A stretch of 33,738 nucleotides of DNA from UBA2336 sp046294915 (lineage in GTDB: Bacteria > Bacteroidota > Bacteroidia > Cytophagales > Cyclobacteriaceae). Position numbers and translations under genes: made by a program. Under the pieces are notes generated by a model. The model was not told where the DNA came from. It did not search any database and saw nothing but the letters and a program-made list of their open reading frames with translations. Numbering within the stretch: position 1 is the stretch's first letter; each line of letters opens with the position of its first letter. Location of the stretch: NCBI GenBank assembly GCA_046294915.1, contig JBKBOE010000027.1, positions 1 through 33,738 on the forward strand, read 5' to 3'. This document shows, piece after piece, positions 1 through 9,099 of this stretch.

Positions 1-1
1 G

Positions 2-2869
2 ATGGGGGATTACCGTCTTGAAGTGGAACAGGACGATGTGCTCGAAGAAGTGCTTAATAAGCTGATTGATGAACTCGGAACAAACAAACAGCTAACCGCT
101 TGGATTGTTGACTTTGCCCGCGAGAGCCTTGAGAACGATCAGGTATGGGACATCCGCCAGAACCTGAAGGAGTTTGCGAAAGAAATTTTCAAAGAAGATT
201 TTAAGCGCATTGAAGATGACGTGAGAATGGCTACCGCCACCCCTCAGTTCTTTTTGAATCTTCGCAAGGAATTGCAAAACAAGCGGTACCAGTTTGTAAA
301 CTTTGTGAGGGCCAAGGCAAGTGAAGGGCTGGATGTTATGCTGAGAGCCGGGCTTGATGTTGATGATTTTAAATGGGGGCGTAGCGGCTCCGCATTCACC
401 TGGTTTAAAAGAATTTCGTCTATAAACCTGGTTAAAGATTTTGAGCAGGCAGGCAAGCGGGCAGTAAACGACTTTAACCATCCTAAAAACTGGCCCGGTA
501 AAAACCTGGCGAAACAAGCCCTCATCCTGAAACTTGCTGAGCAGCAACTTATACCCCTGATGCAGGAAATTCTTGCTTATCGCGAGCTCAACTACAAGGC
601 TGGCCGCTCTGCCGAGGTGGTGCTGGATAATTTCTATGCCTTCGGCCTGATTGCCGACATCACCCGAAAGTTGAAGGAATACAAGGACCAGAACAATGTA
701 ATGTTGCTGGCCGATGCCCCTAAATTCCTAAATAAGGTCATCAACAACAGCGATACGCCTTTCATTTATGAGAAAACAGGGTCTTTCTACAGGAACTACC
801 TCATTGATGAATTCCAGGATACTTCTGAATTGCAGTGGAGTAATTTTTACCCGCTTATCTCCAACAGTTTAGACCAGGGATACCCCAGTATGGTGGTAGG
901 CGATGTGAAACAGGCCATCTACCGATGGCGTGGAGGTAACCTCAGGCTGCTGCAACAACAAATTGAAGAACAGATTGGCAGGGAACAAGTGCATGTTGAA
1001 CGCCTTCAAAGCAATTTCCGGAGCGCACCGGTATTGGTTCAATTTTTTAATACCCTTTTTGAAACGGCTTCGCAACTGGCTTCGGCTGATGTGGAGGCAC
1101 CCATCACTACAGAAGTTTATCACGACTCAATCCAAAACCCATCAAAGAAGGAAGAAGGTTTTATTGAGATCCAATTCATAGCGGATGAACCCGGCAGAAA
1201 ATGGAAGGAGGCAGCGCTGAATAAGGTATGTGCCGACCTTGAACGGTTGCAGCAGAAAGGCGTACAGATGAAAGATATTGCCATATTGGTTCGCAGAAAT
1301 GATGAGGGGCAGCAGCTTGTGGCACATGTGCTGCAGTACAAAAATTCTGCTGCGGCTAAACCCGGCTTTAACTATAACCTGATCTCCAACGAATCGCTTC
1401 GCATTGACCGGGCGGCATCGGTAAACCTGCTGCTGGCTGCGTTAGGGTATCTTCAAAACCCTGACGATGCCATTGCCCGGGCGCAACTGGCCTTTGAGTT
1501 TAACCGGATAAGCAAAACAAACAAGCCGCTTACCGAAGTACTCGCGGTTTCCCGTCAGGCTGTTTTTGAGAGTTACCTTCCCGATGCCTTTATCAGCGAA
1601 AAGAAAGCATTGCGAAAGCTTTCATTATTTGAACTCACCGAAGCACTAATCCGGATTTTTAAATTAAATGAACTCACCGGTGAATTGGTCTTTCTCCAGG
1701 CTTTCCAGGATATTGTGCTGAACTTTTCAGCACGCGAGCGTAACGACATCCTGGAGTTTCTTACCTGGTGGGAGGAAAACCGGCATACCGATAAAGCATC
1801 GTTAAAATCCTCGGGCGATATTGATGCAGCACAGATTTTCACCATCCACAAAGCAAAGGGCCTGCAATTCCGGTATGTGCTTGTTCCATTCTGCTCGTGG
1901 GAACTGGATCATTCTAAATTCAAACCACCTACATTGTGGGTCAGGTGCGAGGAAGATGTATATAAAAATGCAGGCTACATTCCTGTACGTTATTCCGGTG
2001 CCTTGAAAGACACCTATTTCAGCACCCGGTATCAGGAAGAGCGGGCAAGCAGTTACCTGGATAACCTGAATCTGCTCTATGTGGCTTTTACCCGTGCAGA
2101 AAACGGACTGTTGGTTACCGCACCCGATCCGGAGAAATTTAAAAATACGGTAAGCGCATTATTGCATCGGAGCATCCGGGCAAATGAACAGTTGATAAAA
2201 GATTGGGATGAAACCAACCGGAAGTGGAGGCAGGGAGAACTTAACGATCATACCACGGCAAAGCCCTCTGATACCTCAGCGGTAATTCCTCTTCGCTATT
2301 ACCCGGTTTCAAACTGGCGCGATAAGCTGGTAGTACGGCACAGGGGCACACTGTTCTTTCAAAAGGAAGGTAATGATGCCCTTCAGAAAATTGAATACGG
2401 TATTTATTTGCACCACATCCTTTCGAGGATTCGCTACCGCGATGAACTGGAAGCAGGCCTGGCAAACCTGGTGGAATCGGGTTTGATTACCCAAAAGGAA
2501 GTTGAACCGGTGCGAAGTGAACTTCATAAACTATTGGATAACAGCCTGGTGGCCTCCTGGTTTGATCGTCAGTGGGAAGTACAAACCGAAGTCCCCATCC
2601 TTATCCCCAATGAATCCGGCAATCGGGTGGACCGGCTGATGACCCGTGGAGACAGGGCTGTGGTGGTAGATTTTAAAACCGGTATCCCCGCAAAGGACGA
2701 TCAGCGGCAAGTGTTGAAATACATGGATCTTTTGCGGCAGATGAATTTTACCGATGTAGAAGGCTACCTGTTTTATACCGGCACCAATGACGTAGTGGAA
2801 GTAAAAACCGGCAAAGCAAAGTCAAAAAGAAAAAAAGACGACAACCAGCTGGAGTTGGGATTAGCATGA
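2..2869 (+). CDS. AddA/RecB-like UvrD-family helicase-nuclease, 5' partial
   Basis: This is the C-terminal part (955 readable residues) of a superfamily 1 DNA helicase with a fused nuclease, of the AddA/RecB type used in double-strand break end processing. The reading frame is open to the left edge and the Walker A motif is not present, so the true start lies before the window. Helicase motifs appear in order: DEFQDTS (motif II, about residues 269-275), GDVKQAIYRWRG (motif III, about 300), SNFRSAP (motif IV), IHKAKGLQF (motif V, about 615) and LLYVAFTRA (motif VI, about 693). The C-terminal PD-(D/E)XK nuclease shows a GxxxH element (about 799), VVDFKTG (about 890) and a QxxxY helix. The stop overlaps the next gene's ATG (ATGA), indicating translational coupling to the AddB-like partner. 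Exact subfamily (AddA versus other RecB-like) is inferred from this pairing. Confidence 0.93.
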   Translation: MGDYRLEVEQDDVLEEVLNKLIDELGTNKQLTAWIVDFARESLENDQVWDIRQNLKEFAKEIFKEDFKRIEDDVRMATATPQFFLNLRKELQNKRYQFVNFVRAKASEGLDVMLRAGLDVDDFKWGRSGSAFTWFKRISSINLVKDFEQAGKRAVNDFNHPKNWPGKNLAKQALILKLAEQQLIPLMQEILAYRELNYKAGRSAEVVLDNFYAFGLIADITRKLKEYKDQNNVMLLADAPKFLNKVINNSDTPFIYEKTGSFYRNYLIDEFQDTSELQWSNFYPLISNSLDQGYPSMVVGDVKQAIYRWRGGNLRLLQQQIEEQIGREQVHVERLQSNFRSAPVLVQFFNTLFETASQLASADVEAPITTEVYHDSIQNPSKKEEGFIEIQFIADEPGRKWKEAALNKVCADLERLQQKGVQMKDIAILVRRNDEGQQLVAHVLQYKNSAAAKPGFNYNLISNESLRIDRAASVNLLLAALGYLQNPDDAIARAQLAFEFNRISKTNKPLTEVLAVSRQAVFESYLPDAFISEKKALRKLSLFELTEALIRIFKLNELTGELVFLQAFQDIVLNFSARERNDILEFLTWWEENRHTDKASLKSSGDIDAAQIFTIHKAKGLQFRYVLVPFCSWELDHSKFKPPTLWVRCEEDVYKNAGYIPVRYSGALKDTYFSTRYQEERASSYLDNLNLLYVAFTRAENGLLVTAPDPEKFKNTVSALLHRSIRANEQLIKDWDETNRKWRQGELNDHTTAKPSDTSAVIPLRYYPVSNWRDKLVVRHRGTLFFQKEGNDALQKIEYGIYLHHILSRIRYRDELEAGLANLVESGLITQKEVEPVRSELHKLLDNSLVASWFDRQWEVQTEVPILIPNESGNRVDRLMTRGDRAVVVDFKTGIPAKDDQRQVLKYMDLLRQMNFTDVEGYLFYTGTNDVVEVKTGKAKSKRKKDDNQLELGLA

Positions 2870-5679
2870 CATCGTTTTTGCACGATATCGCCAAAGAATT
2901 ACTGGAAAGTAAAAAACCGCTTAACCGGTATACCCTTGTGTTTCCTAACCGCAGGGCGATACTCTATTTCAGAAAGCATCTTTCTTCGCTTATACCAAAA
3001 CCGGTGTTCAGCCCGGTAATGCTTACCATCGAAGAATTTATTTCCGGATTTTCAACCTTGAAAATACCCGACCGCCTTGAACTGGTATATCGCCTGTATG
3101 CTGCCTATTGCAAGGTGGTGAAAACCGAGGAATCTTTTGATCGGTTCTACTTTTGGGGCGAAATGCTGCTTCGCGATTTTGATGAGATCGATAAATACCT
3201 GGTTAATGCAGAACATTTATTCAAGGATCTCACTAACCTGAAAGAACTGGATGCCCGCTTCGACTACCTCACACCCGAACACAAAGAGTACCTTTCTAAT
3301 TTCTGGGGAAACCTGAAAACGGGTGCCTCGGAAAACAAACAAAAATTCCTTGAAGTATGGCGGTGCCTGGGTTTGGTCTACACCACATTCCGCAGCCATT
3401 TACTTGAAACCGGACTTGCCTATGAAGGTATGCTGCACCGCCAGGTTGCCGAAAACCCTATCCCTCTGCCTGTAGGAAAGGAAAAACCGGAGGTCATCTT
3501 CATCGGGTTTAATGCCCTTACACGGGCAGAAGAAAAAATCATAGCACACGTTGTTGAACATGAGGGCGGTAAAGTTTACTGGGATGTTGACGAGTATTAT
3601 CTCAACACCGAGTGGCAAGAGGCCGGTGCTTTCTTCAGAAAATACAAGAATGATCCTGTTTTTGGGAAAACGTTTACTGCCGATGTGCCAGCCAACTTCA
3701 GGAATACCAAATCGGTTAACGTGTTTGGAGCCGCTCAACCCATTGGGCAGGCCAAATTATTGGGCCAACTATTGGAAGCGCATCTGCAAAGTGGCATGAA
3801 CCCGGAAGAAACCGTTGTGGTTTTGCCCGATGAGAAGTTGCTGTTACCCGTTCTACACTCAGTGGCAGGATATGTGGCGAAGCTAAACGTAACAATGGGC
3901 TTTCCCCTGGGCAGCACGCCTTTATTTAACCTGATTGAATGGCTCCTCGACATGCAAATTGTGCGCAGGAAGGATCATTTCAATCACCGCCCCGTTCTGG
4001 CTTTACTCGGCCATCCTTACAGCATAGCTGCCGATCAGGCCGCTGCGCATACCAAGCGCAAGGAAATACTTTGGCATAATTGGGTATATATTCCAAAAAG
4101 TTTCCTGGCTACCTCCAACGACTTGCACCGGCTGATGTTTGTGGAGGCTGACGGGAATTCAATAACCACCTATCTGAAGAATATCCTTTTATGCATTGGT
4201 TCTATGCGGGAGATCGGAAATATAGATAAGGAGTATGCATATTATTTTCTGAAGGTGATTAATCGCATGGAGGAGGTGCTGGGATCGGAGTATGAGTCGC
4301 TCCAGGCCTTTCTCAAGCTATTCCGGCAACTGGTTCGATTCCAGAAAATACCGTTTAGCGGAGAACCCCTTCAGGGCATGCAGATAATGGGGATGCTCGA
4401 AACGCGGAACCTTGATTTCAAGAACGTGTTTATCCTTTCCCTTAATGAAGGCTCGCTTCCTGCATACGAAACCAAGGGCTCATACCTGCCGTACTCGGTG
4501 CGCAAGGCGTATGGTCTCCCCACTGCAGAACATCAGGATGCCATCTATGCCTATCTCTTCTATCGTTCATTGCAACGGGCAGAAAATGTTTTTCTGTTTT
4601 ACAATACCGAAACCGATGTGCTGGGCCAGGGTGAAATAAGCCGCTTTCTGAGGCAATTGATTTACGAAAGCGGGTTGAACCCGCGGCAATACACGCTAAG
4701 CAACACTATCCAGCCTCATGCCATTAAGCCCATTGTAATCCATAAAGACAGCAAGGTGATGGAAGCCATTGCCAGGCTTAACGAGGGTAGTGCCAGGTTC
4801 AGAGGCATTGCACCTTCGGCATTGAATACCTACCTGGAATGCCGCCTGCAGTTTTATTTTAAGTACATCCTGAAAATCAGAGAGGCCGATGAAATAGAGG
4901 AGGACCTTGATGCCCGGATTTTAGGTAACCTGCTGCACGAAATCATGGAAAGGTTTTATAAACAACTGGCCGAAAGGAAGCGAAGTAAACTGGTAGAACC
5001 GGAAGATTTTGACCAGTCCGTAAAGCAGTTGGATAAACTGCTGGATGAAGCCTTCATTAAGCTTTACCACCTTAATCCGGATAAGCCGGTTGATTATGAC
5101 GGCCAGCGTATGATTGTGCGCGAAGTGGTGACGCGGTTTGCGCAGCGCATCATCGAAGAAGACAGGAAGCATGCACCTTTTATCCTGGAGGGTACCGAAC
5201 TGGAGGGCCTTGTATATACGTTGCCCATGCAGGTACCTCCCGGAAGGGCTGTGCTGGGAGGAAAAATAGACCGGGTTGACCGCAAGGGTGATTTACTGCG
5301 GATTGTTGATTACAAAACCGGCAAGGATGAAGTGAAGTTCAGCAGTATTGAATCTTTATTCATCAGAGATGAGAACCGGAATAAAGCAGCCTTTCAAATT
5401 CTTTTGTACACCTTAATCTACACCAAAAGTATTGGCCAGGGTACCGAAAAAGTGGTTCCCGGATTGTTCGGACGAATTAACCTGTTTGACGATGCATTCA
5501 CATTTGGGTTGGTAATGAACGAGGAATCTATTGCCGATGCAATTCCGTTGCTACCTGAATTTGAGGCTCGTCTAAAAATTGTACTGGAAGAATTATTTGG
5601 TGAGGATCAGCCCTTCGATCAAACAAACGAAATCAAAACATGCCGGAACTGTCCGTATAAGCAGATTTGTTACCGGTGA
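2866..5679 (+). CDS. AddB-like PD-(D/E)XK nuclease
   Basis: This 937-residue protein is the likely partner of the upstream helicase-nuclease in an AddAB-type complex that resects DNA ends for RecA loading. The N-terminus (FPNRRA, about residue 26) resembles AddB proteins with an inactive helicase fold; no Walker A is visible, so ATP binding is not expected here. The C-terminal nuclease shows GNLLHE (about 687), GGKIDRVD (about 797) and VDYKTGK (about 815), followed by a QxxxY helix (FQILLY). One Cys in YLECR (about 655) and a terminal C-x2-C-x5-C set (about 926-935) match the four-cysteine iron-sulfur staple known in AddB. The gene overlaps the upstream stop by four bases. Its 3' end overlaps the convergent minus-strand gene by ten bases. 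Function is by family; the specific name is inferred. Confidence 0.9.
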   Translation: MTSFLHDIAKELLESKKPLNRYTLVFPNRRAILYFRKHLSSLIPKPVFSPVMLTIEEFISGFSTLKIPDRLELVYRLYAAYCKVVKTEESFDRFYFWGEMLLRDFDEIDKYLVNAEHLFKDLTNLKELDARFDYLTPEHKEYLSNFWGNLKTGASENKQKFLEVWRCLGLVYTTFRSHLLETGLAYEGMLHRQVAENPIPLPVGKEKPEVIFIGFNALTRAEEKIIAHVVEHEGGKVYWDVDEYYLNTEWQEAGAFFRKYKNDPVFGKTFTADVPANFRNTKSVNVFGAAQPIGQAKLLGQLLEAHLQSGMNPEETVVVLPDEKLLLPVLHSVAGYVAKLNVTMGFPLGSTPLFNLIEWLLDMQIVRRKDHFNHRPVLALLGHPYSIAADQAAAHTKRKEILWHNWVYIPKSFLATSNDLHRLMFVEADGNSITTYLKNILLCIGSMREIGNIDKEYAYYFLKVINRMEEVLGSEYESLQAFLKLFRQLVRFQKIPFSGEPLQGMQIMGMLETRNLDFKNVFILSLNEGSLPAYETKGSYLPYSVRKAYGLPTAEHQDAIYAYLFYRSLQRAENVFLFYNTETDVLGQGEISRFLRQLIYESGLNPRQYTLSNTIQPHAIKPIVIHKDSKVMEAIARLNEGSARFRGIAPSALNTYLECRLQFYFKYILKIREADEIEEDLDARILGNLLHEIMERFYKQLAERKRSKLVEPEDFDQSVKQLDKLLDEAFIKLYHLNPDKPVDYDGQRMIVREVVTRFAQRIIEEDRKHAPFILEGTELEGLVYTLPMQVPPGRAVLGGKIDRVDRKGDLLRIVDYKTGKDEVKFSSIESLFIRDENRNKAAFQILLYTLIYTKSIGQGTEKVVPGLFGRINLFDDAFTFGLVMNEESIADAIPLLPEFEARLKIVLEELFGEDQPFDQTNEIKTCRNCPYKQICYR

Positions 5680-6257
5680 GCCCGGGTATCCAGAAAAACA
5701 ATATGCCACAAACCCCGCAAGTCGCCCGTTTTATAACCGGTAGCCTTGTCTGCCGGGTATTTTTCCTGAATAGCAGCCTGAGTTTCCGGCTTTATGTCTG
5801 TGGTTGACCCATGGCAGTTCAGGCACATGCCCTGCATTAGAATGGGTTTGATATAGTGCACTTCACCGTCTTTCCTCACGATTGTTGCCGAGGGGCTGTG
5901 GCTCCGATACCATTCTATCATGGCGCTTTCAAGGCTGTCGGGTTGGTTGTTGGGATTGCGGAATCGGTCGCTCGCACGCCTGATCAGTACCTTTTCTTCC
6001 TGATAGAGTGTGGTCAGTGTGTTGGCCTTTTCGTTACACAACGAAATGGCATAAACAAACCCGTGCTCTCCGATAGCGGAGGTAAGCGTGTTGCGCAGTG
6101 TGTCGAAGGTTATGGCTACCAGCTTATCACCACGGGCCATGTAGGTGGAATCAGAATCTCCGATGCGGCTTACAGGCTGCTCGCTTTTCCTGGGCGCACA
6201 CGCGCTAAGTAAGGCAAAAGTCAGGATAAGGTAGGTAATAATGCTCCTGCTTTGCAT
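5670..6257 (-). CDS. Mono-haem c-type lipoprotein, DUF3365/Tll0287-like
   Basis: This is an exported lipoprotein of 195 residues with one covalent haem site. From the ATG at 6257 the N-terminus is a type II signal peptide with lipobox LLSAC (Cys20). A CLNCH motif (about 145-149) is the CXXCH haem-c attachment site, and the surrounding layout resembles DUF3365 (Tll0287-like) domains, which sense or carry electrons in the periplasm. I chose 6257 because the signal peptide starts there and AAGAAGGGAAA lies upstream. The frame stays open further upstream to a GTG at 6377, adding 40 residues that would block export as a lipoprotein; that extension is discussed as a finding. The 3' end overlaps the convergent nuclease gene. 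Substrate or partner is unknown. Confidence 0.82.
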   Translation of the reverse strand: MQSRSIITYLILTFALLSACAPRKSEQPVSRIGDSDSTYMARGDKLVAITFDTLRNTLTSAIGEHGFVYAISLCNEKANTLTTLYQEEKVLIRRASDRFRNPNNQPDSLESAMIEWYRSHSPSATIVRKDGEVHYIKPILMQGMCLNCHGSTTDIKPETQAAIQEKYPADKATGYKTGDLRGLWHIVFLDTRAHR

Positions 6258-6419
6258 TATGCGTTGCGTTTCCCTTCTTTTCTTCACTGCTTTTCCGATG
6301 GCGTCAAGTTTTTCCTCCAGTTCCATCAGTTTTTTAATAATAATGATGTGCGTGTGCCGGGCGTCAATCCCCACCACACTTTCTTCACTCCGGATGATCC
6401 GATTTTTGCGTAGCCGGGG

Positions 6420-6644
6420 TTATCCTTTCCGATCAGTCGTTTCTTCAGTTTCACCGGCTTTCTTTTTGGATTCAAACGTATTTAACAAAAGCCCACCCAT
6501 CAGTGCGCCATACAGTGTGCTGTTTACCGGTGAGGAGGTAATGGCGCAACTGCCGCTGTTGCAGCCGATGTAAAACCAGTACAAATAACCGGCAACTGCG
6601 CCAAGCGCAATTCCCATGGCCCATTTCAGAAGGGTAGTTTTCAT
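6420..6644 (-). CDS. DUF6132 family small membrane protein
   Basis: This 74-residue protein has two short hydrophobic helices (about residues 6-26 and 40-55) with a conserved centre containing GCNSG, CAITS, and NSTLYGALMGG. That pattern matches the DUF6132 family common in Bacteroidota, whose role is unknown. The two Cys (GCNSGSC) between the helices are the most distinctive feature and could bind metal or form a disulfide. The C-terminus is charged and probably disordered. It lies 71 bases after the permease pair on the same strand and 162 bases before the haem lipoprotein, so it may share a transcript with either. The recognition is from motif memory, without a database check. Confidence 0.8.
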   Translation of the reverse strand: MKTTLLKWAMGIALGAVAGYLYWFYIGCNSGSCAITSSPVNSTLYGALMGGLLLNTFESKKKAGETEETTDRKG

Positions 6645-6694
6645 GCTGTGTATTCAATTACGTGCTAATTTACGCACTTGACATGAAAGGGCTG

Positions 6695-6708
6695 GTGACC
6701 GGAGTCAC
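6695..6708 (-). terminator. Short hairpin after the permease operon
   Basis: GTGAC and GTCAC arms flank a four-base loop, beginning eight bases past the stop at 6716. No T-run follows, so this is only a possible terminator or 3' end stabiliser for the permease pair. Confidence 0.3.
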
Positions 6709-6715
6709 GGAGAGG

Positions 6716-9085
6716 TTATTCATTCCGCAAACTGTTAACCGGATTATTGGCAGCCGCCCGTAATGCTTGCGTACTTACAATGAGTAAGGCAACAATCAGA
6801 GCAGAAAGTCCGGCCGTAGGATATACCCACCAGGGTATGGTAATGCGGTAAGGGTATTCTTCGAGGAAACCGGTTAAGAACCAGCCTGCCAGGGGAGCAA
6901 AAAGTACAAAGGAAAAAATAACCAATCGGGTAAAGTCTTTAGAGATCATGACCACCAATCCGGTTACGGATGCTCCAAGTATTTTGCGGATGCTTACTTC
7001 TTTTGAGCGTTGTTCAGCCGTGAAAGCGGCCAGGCCAAACAGCCCAAGCGCAGTGATGATCAGCGCCAATGCAGCAAATACCTTTGCCAGGTTGCCAACC
7101 AGGTTAATGGAAGAGAATTTTTTATCAAACTCTACATCGGCAAAACGATAGGCAAAAGGATAAGAGGGGTTTAAGCGTTTAAATACATCTTCCACTTTGC
7201 TGATGGCTGCGGGTAAATCCGGAGTTTTTTCCAGCCGCAGGGTGATGGTGCTGGTCCAATCGGGTTGAAAGACAATAACCATAGGTGCTACCGGTTCATA
7301 CGGTGAACCCATAATGGTATTTTCTGTTACGCCCACAATGGTAAATTCACCGCCCCAAAAGTTGATTTTTGATCCGATCGGTTGCGTGAGTCCCATTACA
7401 TCTACAGCGGCCTGGTTAATAATCACACTGGCGCTATCATTATACTCTTTTGAAAAATCCCGGCCTTCCAGCAGGTTTATGCCCATGGTTTTTATGTAGT
7501 CGTATTCCGTGGCGATGGTGCTGAAGATAACCCGTGTTCCCGGTTCCATGCCGGGCCACTCTACTATATTGTTGGAAAAGATGGATGTTACCGGGCTATT
7601 GGATTTGGTTACCTGCTTAACAGCACCTGTTGCGATCAATTCATTTTTAATGGTTTGATAACTGGTTTCTAATTCATTGTTTGTCCAAACCATCATCAGG
7701 TTTTCGCGGTCGTATCCAATCTCCCGGTCTTTTACATGCATGATTTGTTGATAGATAACAATGGTACCGATGATCAGGAAGATGGAGAAGCCAAACTGGA
7801 GCGTAACCAAAATTTTGCGCGGTAAGCCTACATGCTTTCCGGTTTGGATTTTTCCCTTCAATACTTTTACCGGTTGGAACGATGACAGGTAAAAGGCCGG
7901 GTAGCTGCCGGCAAGTGTTCCTGTTGCCAGGATTAATACTATGGCGCTTGTCCATAAATACGGATTGCTGTAATCAATGAAAAGTTTTTTGTTTACCAGG
8001 GTGTTGTACATTGGTAGTGATAACTCCACCAATACAACGGCAACAAAAAATGCAAATGTGGTAATGAGCAGCGACTCACCTAAGAATTGAGCAACCAGTT
8101 CTTTTTTTCGTGAGCCAATACTTTTACGAATGCCTACTTCGCGTGCTCTTTTTTCTGAGCGAGCCGTGGCCAGGTTCATAAAATTGATACAGGCAATGAG
8201 TAATACAAAAATGGCGATGGCCCCGAAAAGTCTTATGTATTCAATCATGCCGCCTGTGGCTTTTCCATTTTCAAATTTGGAGTAAAGCCTCAGGTCGGTT
8301 ATCGGGTGAAGAAATACTTCGGGTCGGGTAAGTGTATCCGGAGTGTTTTTCTTTACAATGTCTTTAATAGAGGCCGTAACTTCTTCCTGTGTACTGCCCG
8401 GTTCAAGTTCCACATAAAGTTGGAAGGAATTGTTGTCCCACCGTTCACGTGAATTGCGAACCCAGGGTTGTATCGATTCATAAAAGGAGAAGGGAAACAG
8501 GTAGTGATAAGTTGAAAAAGTTGTTTGATCGGGAAAATCTTTCATAACCCCCGTTACTTTCAGTTCGTGGTTATTGTCAATTTTTACCAGCTTATTCAAC
8601 GGATCTTCATTCCCAAATAGCGCCTTGGCTACGCTTTCGGTTAATACAATTGAATTTGGGTCATTCAATGCCGTATTAACATCCCCCTGTAACAGTGGGA
8701 AGGTGAACATTTTTAAGAAATCCTCGCTAACGCCCAAGCCAACTTTGGTAATTTTATTTTCGCCAACGGTCAGTAAAAATCCTTCGCCCCAGTTGGTAAT
8801 TACGGTATGTTTGATTTTTGGGGAATGTTCCGGCAGGGCATCTTTTAACGGATAGGGCAAGGCTATTTGTGAGCCTACCCGTCCGGAAAACGTTTGGTTC
8901 ATCATTACCTTGTATAAGCTCTCGCGCTTTTCATGGAAGCGATCGAACTGATACTCATCGGCAATCCACAGCATGATCAAAATGCTGCAGGCTATACCAA
9001 TGGATAACCCGAAGATGTTGATGAACGAATACGTAAGGTTTCGTTGAAGATTTCGTAAGGCGATTTTTAAGTAGTTAAGGAGCAT
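6716..9085 (-). CDS. ABC transporter permease, FtsX/MacB type (second of pair)
   Basis: This 789-residue membrane protein has the Bacteroidota MacB/FtsX layout. It starts with a basic segment and transmembrane helix (ALRNLQRN then a hydrophobic stretch, about 18-42), followed by a large periplasmic MacB-type domain. Three helices come next (about 280-420), with the cytoplasmic signature REVGIRKSIGSRKKE between them. A further helix, a second periplasmic domain and a second FtsX block (KEVSIRKILGAS, near the C-terminus) complete it. Such proteins usually export lipids, peptides or other hydrophobic substrates or act mechanically on the envelope, driven by a MacB-like ATPase. No ATPase gene is adjacent. 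It lies 14 bases downstream of a paralogous permease and is probably cotranscribed with it. Substrate is unknown. Confidence 0.9.
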   Translation of the reverse strand: MLLNYLKIALRNLQRNLTYSFINIFGLSIGIACSILIMLWIADEYQFDRFHEKRESLYKVMMNQTFSGRVGSQIALPYPLKDALPEHSPKIKHTVITNWGEGFLLTVGENKITKVGLGVSEDFLKMFTFPLLQGDVNTALNDPNSIVLTESVAKALFGNEDPLNKLVKIDNNHELKVTGVMKDFPDQTTFSTYHYLFPFSFYESIQPWVRNSRERWDNNSFQLYVELEPGSTQEEVTASIKDIVKKNTPDTLTRPEVFLHPITDLRLYSKFENGKATGGMIEYIRLFGAIAIFVLLIACINFMNLATARSEKRAREVGIRKSIGSRKKELVAQFLGESLLITTFAFFVAVVLVELSLPMYNTLVNKKLFIDYSNPYLWTSAIVLILATGTLAGSYPAFYLSSFQPVKVLKGKIQTGKHVGLPRKILVTLQFGFSIFLIIGTIVIYQQIMHVKDREIGYDRENLMMVWTNNELETSYQTIKNELIATGAVKQVTKSNSPVTSIFSNNIVEWPGMEPGTRVIFSTIATEYDYIKTMGINLLEGRDFSKEYNDSASVIINQAAVDVMGLTQPIGSKINFWGGEFTIVGVTENTIMGSPYEPVAPMVIVFQPDWTSTITLRLEKTPDLPAAISKVEDVFKRLNPSYPFAYRFADVEFDKKFSSINLVGNLAKVFAALALIITALGLFGLAAFTAEQRSKEVSIRKILGASVTGLVVMISKDFTRLVIFSFVLFAPLAGWFLTGFLEEYPYRITIPWWVYPTAGLSALIVALLIVSTQALRAAANNPVNSLRNE

Positions 9086-9099
9086 AGTTCTGTTTATTC

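Noticed and set aside
6241..6573. 110-codon plus-strand ORF
   Set aside because: It is antisense to the haem lipoprotein start and the DUF6132 gene, both of which have recognisable features.
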